From: JBFGJY01 sp041576975
Lineage (GTDB): Bacteria; Pseudomonadota; Gammaproteobacteria; UBA4575
Reading direction: 5' to 3'
NCBI GenBank assembly: GCA_041576975.1
Contig: JBFGJY010000014.1
Location: 1-47,873 of the forward strand
Length of the DNA stretch: 47,873 nt
Part shown: in pieces, positions 41,763-47,873 of the stretch
How the letters are laid out: each line of letters opens with the position of its first letter
Position numbering within the stretch: position 1 is the stretch's first letter
Notes under the pieces: model-generated
Database searches by the model: none
Told to the model about the DNA's origin: nothing
Seen by the model: only the letters and a program-made list of their open reading frames with translations
Translations under genes and position numbers: made by a program

Positions 41763-42356
41763 ATGTCAAAACTGCATGACATGTTTAAGCAGTTACCATT
41801 ACTGTTTAAAATTACGCGCTCGCGAAGTATTCTGCGAAGGTACTTTGTAGTCAACGGATTTGATGGTGCGCTTACGATGCTTGGCATAATAATGGGATTT
41901 TATATTAGTGATTGGGAGAACTTAGTCGTAATTATGAATGCTTGTTTCGGTGCTGCAGTTGCGCTTGGAATGAGTGGCCTCACCAGTGCATATATAAGTG
42001 AATCCGCAGAACAAAAAAAACAACTCAGTGAAATCGAACAAGCAATGGTAAAAGATTTAGAGAATTCGGCTTACGGTCAAGCAGCTCGCTTGTTTCCATT
42101 TGTGACCGCCGCGGTTAATAGCCTTTCTCCCATGGTAATTTCATTAATTATTATTTCACCAATTTGGGCTGCGACTTTAGCATTGGAATTACCTTTTGAC
42201 GCATTAGAAATGGCTCTACTGCTAGCCTTTGCTATCCTATTTATACTAGGTATGTTTTTAGGTCGAATCAGCGGCACCTACTGGCTATGGTCAGGTATAC
42301 GTACTCTTTTAATTGCTATTATTACAGCAGGATTAATATATTTATTAGTTTCCTAG
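41763..42356 (+). CDS. VIT1/CCC1-family metal transporter-like membrane protein
   Basis: The 197-residue protein has five hydrophobic segments. The first is FVVNGFDGALTMLGIIMGFY, with the family's Asp and Gly pattern. After helix 2 (ACFGAAVALGMSGLTSAYIS) comes a charged helix (EQKKQLSEIEQAMVKDLENS) corresponding to the short metal-binding cytoplasmic helix. Three more helices close the protein. VIT1/CCC1 proteins export iron or manganese into storage compartments or out of the cell. Likely cotranscribed with the DUF211 gene upstream. Confidence 0.85.
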   Translation: MSKLHDMFKQLPLLFKITRSRSILRRYFVVNGFDGALTMLGIIMGFYISDWENLVVIMNACFGAAVALGMSGLTSAYISESAEQKKQLSEIEQAMVKDLENSAYGQAARLFPFVTAAVNSLSPMVISLIIISPIWAATLALELPFDALEMALLLAFAILFILGMFLGRISGTYWLWSGIRTLLIAIITAGLIYLLVS

Positions 42357-42469
42357 CTACGTCAGACAATCCGTTTATTTGGCCTGATTAACTACAAATT
42401 ATTAAGTTAATTGTTAATTTGTACTTTTATACTTAGTGAAAGTCTGTTTATTTAAATTTATTTAAATAC

Positions 42470-42634
42470 TCAAGACTTTTTGGATGTTTTCACGCCAATA
42501 ACACCGAGCACGCGCTCAATATCTTCACTTTTGCACTTGGGACACTTTTCGCCATGTTGATCATGTTCTTGAAGCGACTCGACCACATCGAACTGATGTC
42601 CACAACTGTTACATTTAAACTCATAGATTGGCAT
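42470..42634 (-). CDS. FmdB-family zinc-ribbon protein
   Basis: The 54-residue gene is too short for usual ORF cut-offs. Its product is MPIYEFKCNSCGHQFDVVES, then CPKCKSEDIERVLGV and a basic end (KTSKKS). It has the FmdB-type zinc ribbon CxxC (8, 11) and CxxC (31, 34), typical of a regulator-like family often near amidase or formate-related genes. ATG 42634 opens the classical MPIYEF start. A TTGATCTGTGTCAA box lies 58 bases upstream, and a -10-like TAGTAT lies about 20 bases beyond it. Confidence 0.88.
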   Translation of the reverse strand: MPIYEFKCNSCGHQFDVVESLQEHDQHGEKCPKCKSEDIERVLGVIGVKTSKKS

Positions 42635-42692
42635 AGTATCTTTCAATTATTAGCGATATTCTTTTTATACTATTGCTTAGTACTGTAATGGG

Positions 42693-42706
42693 TTGATCTG
42701 TGTCAA
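42693..42706. promoter_or_regulatory. FNR/Anr-type box with -10 element
   Basis: Read toward the FmdB gene, the box TTGACACAGATCAA is followed after 20 bases by TAGTAT. This matches the spacing expected when FNR sits near -41. Confidence 0.7.
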
Positions 42707-42771
42707 TCTTGTGATATTAGTTAGTAATTTAATACTGATAAGTTACTCAAAACATCATGATTTTAATCATA

Positions 42772-43239
42772 TTAATTTAAACTTGTTTTTAGTGTTTCTT
42801 CTTTCTTTTGTTCAAGCGCAATCAGGCGAGTTAAATCTAGTAACTCCTCCGAAAACAATTCTAATATATCATCAGCAGTTATGATTCCGATTAGATTTCC
42901 TTCACTATCAATAACTGGCATTCTTCTTATGCCATGAGTACGCATAGTTCGTAAGGAATTCCACAATTGATCTGTGTCTTTTCCAGTTATTAATTTTGAG
43001 TTCATAATGTCACTTACAGTAACTTTTTCAGGTGATTTATCTTTTGCAATAACATCTATGACTAAATCTCGATCGGTAATGATTCCAATAGGCTTAGTAA
43101 TTCCTTCATCTTTTTTGGTAACCACGATACTGCCAACATGATAATCTCGCATAAGTTTGGCAGCTTCTATGACAGAACTGTCATCAGCGATAATGATGAC
43201 ATCGCGGTTACATGCTTCCCCTAATTGCATCGCATACAC
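42772..43239 (-). CDS. Tandem CBS-domain protein
   Basis: The 155-residue protein contains two CBS domains, roughly 10-70 (DSSVIEAAKLMRDYHVGSIV, VTKKDEGITKPIGIITDRDL) and 80-140 (DTDQLWNSLRTMRTHGIRRM, PVIDSEGNLIGIITADDILE). Stand-alone CBS pairs bind adenine nucleotides and act as energy sensors, commonly in stress and low-oxygen gene sets. ATG 43239 has a weak Shine-Dalgarno (AGGAG upstream). The downstream end is a lysine/glutamate tail. Transcribed toward the FmdB gene but separated by 137 bases. Confidence 0.9.
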   Translation of the reverse strand: MYAMQLGEACNRDVIIIADDSSVIEAAKLMRDYHVGSIVVTKKDEGITKPIGIITDRDLVIDVIAKDKSPEKVTVSDIMNSKLITGKDTDQLWNSLRTMRTHGIRRMPVIDSEGNLIGIITADDILELFSEELLDLTRLIALEQKKEETLKTSLN

Positions 43240-43328
43240 TCCTAGTTAATGAATTAATCCAACTATTTCGAGTAACAAGCTTACTATCCATGAGTGAGCT
43301 TAAAACGCTATACTTTAATCAAAGTGAA

Positions 43329-43772
43329 TCATAATCCCGGTATCGGTTCCTTCCATAGTTCACGTACTCCGGAAGGTAATTGATGCTTTACTTGAGCTAT
43401 TTCACCTCCCGTGATTTGATGTGTCAGCACTTTAAACACCGCTTGAATTATTAGCTCCAGATCATCATCATTTATACCCGGTAAGTTTTTACCAACTTCA
43501 GCCAAAAAGTCTTCTTTATGTCGATACTTAAGTGGCTTACCAGAGCGAGTCCAACCTTCATAGTAAAATCCTCTGATAAGCATAGGGAGTTGTGCGCCCA
43601 AATCTATAGCTTCATCGACTGTTAACCGATCACGTATAGCATGTAATACGGCTCGTAATGCCGAATATGCTTGATGCGAATTTTCAATATCAGTTTCATT
43701 CATCACTTCGTTCAGCCAAGCCGATGTCTTTTGAAGAGTCTTATTAAATATATTTATTTCACTTGCACTCAT
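43329..43772 (-). CDS. DUF2267 family protein
   Basis: The 147 residues match DUF2267: FNKTLQKTSAWLNEVMNETD, SALRAVLHAIRDRLTVDEAI, DLGAQLPMLIRGFYYEGWTR, and a C-terminal AVFKVLTHQITGGEIAQVKH ending GVRELW. It is an all-alpha cytoplasmic protein of unknown function, frequent in stress-linked clusters with Hsp20 and CBS proteins. ATG 43772. It precedes the CBS gene on the same strand by 89 bases and could be cotranscribed. Confidence 0.9.
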   Translation of the reverse strand: MSASEINIFNKTLQKTSAWLNEVMNETDIENSHQAYSALRAVLHAIRDRLTVDEAIDLGAQLPMLIRGFYYEGWTRSGKPLKYRHKEDFLAEVGKNLPGINDDDLELIIQAVFKVLTHQITGGEIAQVKHQLPSGVRELWKEPIPGL

Positions 43773-44141
43773 GTAGTACCTCGATTATATGCTTGCTAAT
43801 AATGTGTACGTTTATCAAGTGCTTGGAGATTAAGGTATACGCTCCATCCAGACACTGTTTAACTACACTACGTAAAACTATAGAGGTAGAAGATTTTGAG
43901 ATTATTGTGCTAAATCAATAAAACAGGCTTTATTTTATTAGGTACTGTTTTGAAATTACTAGAAAGGACATTTCCAGATGATTGACATATGCTTGTGTGT
44001 ACGTACTAATGGCGTCACCATTTAGTTCGCCTATTTGTGCAATGCGCGGCTGCAACATTTTGATAATTAAAAAAGTATGATCATTTCGTTTTTCTTATTG
44101 GCATTTTAAAAACTAAACGATTCATCGGGCATGACGAATTT
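43773..44141. other. Gene-free spacer
   Basis: No gene, repeat, hairpin or FNR-type box could be supported. AT-rich leader of DUF2267 and trailer of the AMP-ligase/PlsC gene. Confidence 0.5.
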
Positions 44142-46976
44142 TCATTCCAGGTCTGGCTCACCAGAGTAACGCAGGACCAACGCACGACTCAGGTCGCGTA
44201 ATTCAACTGCTGCAACCCAATCAGTACCTTGCGGCTTGATAGGTTCTATTACGACAACACTCACTATCCCGCGGCGAGGAAACCAGGAACCTGACCTGAG
44301 AATGGAGCGTGTGCCGTGAATCGAAATAGGTACAACAGGTACATTTGTCGTTGCGGCCGTGGTAAATGCACCCATTCGAAAGGGCAACAGACCTGGACTG
44401 CGTGTGAAAGTACCTTCAGGGAAAAAAAACAGCGAACAACCTGTCAAAATGGACTGCACTGCACGTTGTGCACCTGCTACACCCTCACGCTGATCAAAAC
44501 GCTCAACAAACTCTGCTCCGATACGCCGTAAAAACACACGTGAAATAAATTGTAGCTCTAATTCTTCCTTAGCAACGAATGTAAGTTTAACTGGTAAGAC
44601 GGCCATCAAAACTACACCATCAAGATAACTCGCATGGTTAGCAATAAATACACATACCTGATCTTTTGGCAAATTATCTATGCCTTCGACTTTTATCGGT
44701 ATTCGGCAAAGGTAAAAAAGAAGTTTTGCTGTTTTATGCGTTACAGCCCAACGCCAGTTTGAACGCGGTAGTATTACAACCAACAACCATACCAATGGTG
44801 CTAATATCCAAAATATTAGTTGCGCATAAACAGCGTATGCAAGATTCAGTATTCTTCTTCGTATGTTACGCACACGAGGTAATAGTGATGCGAGAGCAAG
44901 GTGAATATACTGTCTCCAGATTGATTTATGTTCTTTACTTATTTCTCCCTTTTCGAACAATTCACGCATTGCTGCGCGCCGAATTTTGCCGCTTGATGTC
45001 TTTAAAACTGTATGTGGTGGTCCTAAAATTATTTCATCAGGAGGCATACTCAATAATTCGGTAGCTATTGAATTAATTTTTTGTTTTAGTGCCACCAAGG
45101 CTGCTGCTTCTGTCTCACGTGTTTCGGTTATAACAACTATTCGTTCTGTTCCCGTTGTAGGATCTGTGCTGCCAATGATTGCTACACAACCTTTACGTAT
45201 GCCTGTGATATCTCCGATGGCTTCTTCGGCTTGGTATGGATAAATATTGTGTCCACCTCGAATGATAATGTCTTTGGTGCGGCTGGTTAGATACGCGTCG
45301 CCACCTGCAATGTATGCAAGATCTCCGGAGTTCAACCAATCTCCATCAAATAGTTTATTTGTAGATTCTGAATTGCGAAAATAACCATTGGTTGCTGAAG
45401 GTCCTTGGAATTGTAATTGGCCAACTTCACGTTCTGGCAACTCACGGCCTGTAGAGTCGACAATGCGAATTTGATAACCAGGTAATGGTTGACCACAAGC
45501 AACGAATTCCAAAAAGTTTGTATCATTTTCCTCAGTTGGATTTGCTTTGCCTGACGATATAAAAGGCTCCGACTGTATTCTGTCGATCATCGGTCCTCTT
45601 TCAAGAGGTGGAAATGCCAATCCAACGCCAACTTCGGCTAATCCGTAGACAGGGCTCATGGCCTCAGGTCGAAATCCATATGTACTGAAGCGTTTGCTGA
45701 ATTGTCTAATGGTTTGTGGACTTACAGGTTCTGCACCGTTGAAAGCAAATCGCCAAGAGCTTAGATCTAAATCTTTAATATCACGGTCTTCCAATTTATT
45801 TAAACACAATCCATAAGCAAAGTTAGGTGCTGCAGATAAGGTGCCGCGATAATTACTTATCATCCACAGCCAACGACTTGGATTTGTTAAAAAAGATAAT
45901 GGCGACATGAGCACCAATGGACATGCATGATATAAACTACCCAACCATGCTCCAATCAGCCCCATGTCGTGATATAAAGGTAACCAACTTACAAAGGTAT
46001 CGGTGGACTTAGCTTGCACTGCTTCGCCCATGATTCTAATGTTCGCCAATAGCTGGGCATGAGTTAAGATGACACCCTTAGGATTACCAGTGCTGCCCGA
46101 AGTATATTGTAAAAATGCGATATCTTGAGCATGAACTACTGGTGGGCTAAGCTGCTCATGTGATGCAGTTAGCTCTTGGGGAGTGACAATATTACGCAAA
46201 CTTTCTACTTGCGCCTTTAGCAAACGTGCTGCAGCTTTTGCCTCCGAAACTGTAATCATTATCACTGCCTGAGCATTTGTAAGAATACCAGCCTGGCGGC
46301 GCATGTGATCCTCGAATTGGGAAGGGCGAAAAGGAGGGTAGATTGGAACCGGAATTCCTCCGGCAAGTAGAACACCATAAAAACTAGATAAGTAATTACC
46401 ACTGGTGGGAAGCATGATTGCAACAGTTTGACCCGGATGTAACGAGCGTTGTTGTAAGCCAGCAGCTATAGAACGAGCAGATCTAAGCAACTTTTCATAT
46501 GTAATCTTTTCAGGTTCTTTACTTTCTCCATATAGATAAACATGTATTCGTTGTGGATGTTTTTGTTGGTGCCATTCAAGCAATTCGATTAACGTATTTA
46601 CACTATGCGGCAAACTTTCAACTTCACCTAGATCGTGCTTTTTAATTTCCTCCCACGTATTCGTTTCTTGTTCTTGTGTTTGAGCAGTTAAGATTGCTTG
46701 TAGCAAATCGCGCGGTGTCTCTGCTCTACTCAAGACTTGATCTGGAAGATTAACTTCAAATGTGCGTCTAATTCTTAACAGCAATTCCACTCTCGATAGG
46801 CTATCAAAACCCAGATCTCGATCTAGTAAGCTATCCAGTGTTACTTGAATTGTGTGTTTACGTCGCGGATGTAGTTCAAGTGCTAATTGTTTTATCAAAT
46901 CTAATAGATTTTCAGCTTGATTATTAGACACCGATTTGTCTTGTTTATGATGCTTGCTATCGAGGATAGTACTCAC
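44142..46976 (-). CDS. ACP / acyl-AMP ligase / PlsC-type acyltransferase fusion
   Basis: The 944-residue three-domain protein starts with an acyl-carrier domain (about 22-95; LGFDSLSRVELL, phosphopantetheine Ser59). The FAAL/acyl-AMP ligase domain (about 125-670) carries YTSGSTGNPKG at 291-301 and GYFRNSESTNKLFDGDWLNS. After a membrane-like stretch near 705-735 (LIFWILAPLVWLLVVILP) comes the lysophosphatidate acyltransferase domain, with NHASYLD (780) and FPEGTF (852). It can activate a free fatty acid, hold it on its own carrier and transfer it to a glycerophospholipid, so membrane lipid recycling is the likely role. It starts 65 bases after the alpha/beta hydrolase, probably in one operon. 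Confidence 0.92.
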   Translation of the reverse strand: MSTILDSKHHKQDKSVSNNQAENLLDLIKQLALELHPRRKHTIQVTLDSLLDRDLGFDSLSRVELLLRIRRTFEVNLPDQVLSRAETPRDLLQAILTAQTQEQETNTWEEIKKHDLGEVESLPHSVNTLIELLEWHQQKHPQRIHVYLYGESKEPEKITYEKLLRSARSIAAGLQQRSLHPGQTVAIMLPTSGNYLSSFYGVLLAGGIPVPIYPPFRPSQFEDHMRRQAGILTNAQAVIMITVSEAKAAARLLKAQVESLRNIVTPQELTASHEQLSPPVVHAQDIAFLQYTSGSTGNPKGVILTHAQLLANIRIMGEAVQAKSTDTFVSWLPLYHDMGLIGAWLGSLYHACPLVLMSPLSFLTNPSRWLWMISNYRGTLSAAPNFAYGLCLNKLEDRDIKDLDLSSWRFAFNGAEPVSPQTIRQFSKRFSTYGFRPEAMSPVYGLAEVGVGLAFPPLERGPMIDRIQSEPFISSGKANPTEENDTNFLEFVACGQPLPGYQIRIVDSTGRELPEREVGQLQFQGPSATNGYFRNSESTNKLFDGDWLNSGDLAYIAGGDAYLTSRTKDIIIRGGHNIYPYQAEEAIGDITGIRKGCVAIIGSTDPTTGTERIVVITETRETEAAALVALKQKINSIATELLSMPPDEIILGPPHTVLKTSSGKIRRAAMRELFEKGEISKEHKSIWRQYIHLALASLLPRVRNIRRRILNLAYAVYAQLIFWILAPLVWLLVVILPRSNWRWAVTHKTAKLLFYLCRIPIKVEGIDNLPKDQVCVFIANHASYLDGVVLMAVLPVKLTFVAKEELELQFISRVFLRRIGAEFVERFDQREGVAGAQRAVQSILTGCSLFFFPEGTFTRSPGLLPFRMGAFTTAATTNVPVVPISIHGTRSILRSGSWFPRRGIVSVVVIEPIKPQGTDWVAAVELRDLSRALVLRYSGEPDLE

Positions 46977-47041
46977 TTGTTATTCACTCAATATAATCAT
47001 ACTTACGTATGTACAATATAAAACTAGTAGACTTCTAAAGA

Positions 47042-47873
47042 TCATGATTTTTCTGCCTGGAGCTCTCTCACATTTAGCAATGCATCAATTGCGCGTAACA
47101 TGGCCCACTTGTTTAATCTTTTTGGGCGTACATTCACATGTGCTAGACCATTAATAAGAAATAGTTCTGCCTGATCTTTTGCTACAGCATTAGCTAGTGC
47201 GATGCTTTCAGTATAAGGAATAATGTTATCGTCTGTACCATGCAGTAGGATTAGCCGAGCCCTAAGCTTATTAAGGTCCTTGTTTGAAAGATTTAACGCA
47301 CCCAACTCAGTACGAATGGCAGTTGGCAAATCAGCTATAAGACTTGGAACGAGTTCTGGATTCTGGTTCTGCAACAACGTTAGTATCGAAGCTGCTTCAG
47401 CTGTAAGGTCTATTACTAGATCATCGATGGCAACATTCGGATTACTCATTTTTCGTTGTGCTATTTTATGAAAATTCTCTTTATCAATGGGATCTGATAA
47501 ACGCTCGACATTGCTCAATACGAACACCCACTTACCGTACTCATTTGGTTCTAGAAAATGCCACTCGTTTTTATAACGAAAATATCCCGTTGTAAAAAAA
47601 GTGATAACTTGTTCTACATCATAATATCCTCCTACGCTTAGTATGAAATTTACCCTTTCGCGGACTAGGGGGTCGAGCGCCGCTAATACTGCAGGTCCTA
47701 CAGCGTAACTAAATGCACCAATCCCAGCTTGTCCTTGAGTTGGAAATTCGGGTCGAGATAAAAGATAGGTAAAAGCATCTGTTATGGTGCGGCTGTCTTC
47801 TGCTCGAACTTTGAGATCGCGTAGGTTAGGTATATCTGGAACTAAAACTATGAAGCGGAACCGTGCTAGCGTA
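47042..47873 (-). CDS. Alpha/beta hydrolase, N-terminus beyond the window
   Basis: The frame is open from the window edge to its stop at 47042, giving at least 276 residues. Visible features are FRFIVLVPDIPNLRDL, QAGIGAFSYAVGPAVLAALD (where the nucleophile motif of related hydrolases would lie, here without a clear GxSxG), LILLHGTDDNIIPYTES (Asp of the triad) and NGLAHVNV (His). It is therefore a predicted alpha/beta hydrolase with an uncertain nucleophile. The GTG at 47527 is internal, not the start. It lies upstream of the ACP/ligase/acyltransferase gene in the same direction and probably supplies or removes acyl chains. Confidence 0.8.
   Translation of the reverse strand, partial: TLARFRFIVLVPDIPNLRDLKVRAEDSRTITDAFTYLLSRPEFPTQGQAGIGAFSYAVGPAVLAALDPLVRERVNFILSVGGYYDVEQVITFFTTGYFRYKNEWHFLEPNEYGKWVFVLSNVERLSDPIDKENFHKIAQRKMSNPNVAIDDLVIDLTAEAASILTLLQNQNPELVPSLIADLPTAIRTELGALNLSNKDLNKLRARLILLHGTDDNIIPYTESIALANAVAKDQAELFLINGLAHVNVRPKRLNKWAMLRAIDALLNVRELQAEKS

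Noticed and set aside
47223..47527. Short hydrolase starting at GTG 47527, and an opposite-strand frame at 47223
   Set aside because: The minus-strand frame stays open to the window edge with hydrolase-like sequence, so the GTG is internal; the opposite frame is its shadow.

Overview
The window is AT-rich chromosomal DNA from a proteobacterium, most likely a gammaproteobacterium. It holds one formaldehyde-activating-enzyme (Fae) homologue, DsrC-like proteins, CbpA/CbpM, TrxC, a class II ribonucleotide reductase, RND and MacB-type exporters and a BCAM0308-family protein. The Fae homologue hints at a methylotroph or a relative of one, but no core methanol or methane oxidation gene is present, so the lineage stays open. 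I see no rRNA, tRNA, CRISPR array, prophage or intact insertion sequence.

Layout. (1) 1-13.5 kb: a loose array of small, mostly monocistronic genes (Fae-like protein, TauE/SafE permease, cupin, isochorismatase-like protein, SagB-type oxidoreductase, DUF4405, HNH, BCAM0308, DUF504 and many hypotheticals). The gaps carry about 13 copies of an imperfect palindromic repeat that I do not find in the rest of the window. (2) 13.5-16.9 kb: two DsrC-like genes interleaved with two YbaK-like genes, then Hsp20 and a GrlR-like protein. (3) 17-24.3 kb: M48 lipoprotein, HAD phosphatase, DUF5335, ChaB, host-attachment-like protein, DUF4404, NrdJ and a cytochrome c. (4) 24.4-35.8 kb: slipin/NfeD operon, hemerythrin, a minus-strand operon (DUF2934, quinone-oxidoreductase-like, ABC ATPase, FtsX permease, HlyD adaptor), the divergent cbpA-cbpM, a truncated Pcm-like peptide, a second cytochrome c and trxC. 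(5) 36.2-42.6 kb: RND pump plus adaptor, DUF3175, a small conserved protein, DUF211, VIT1/CCC1-like protein and an FmdB-type zinc ribbon missed by length cut-offs. (6) 42.8-47.9 kb: CBS protein, DUF2267, then an alpha/beta hydrolase (cut by the window edge) followed by an ACP/AMP-ligase/PlsC fusion.

Unifying observation: about a dozen 14-bp dyads of the FNR/Anr type (TTGAY-N4-RTCAA) lie mostly 50-100 bases before start codons. The downstream genes encode Hsp20, HAD phosphatase, DUF5335, NrdJ, cytochrome c, DUF2934 with the efflux operon, CbpA/CbpM, Pcm-like peptide, FmdB, BCAM0308 and others. With the gene content (BCAM0308 homologue, Hsp20, CBS, nitroreductase-like protein, hemerythrin, class II RNR), the window reads as a low-oxygen/stress-survival island comparable in concept to the low-oxygen-activated locus of Burkholderia cenocepacia. 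The boxes are read directly; the regulon is inference.
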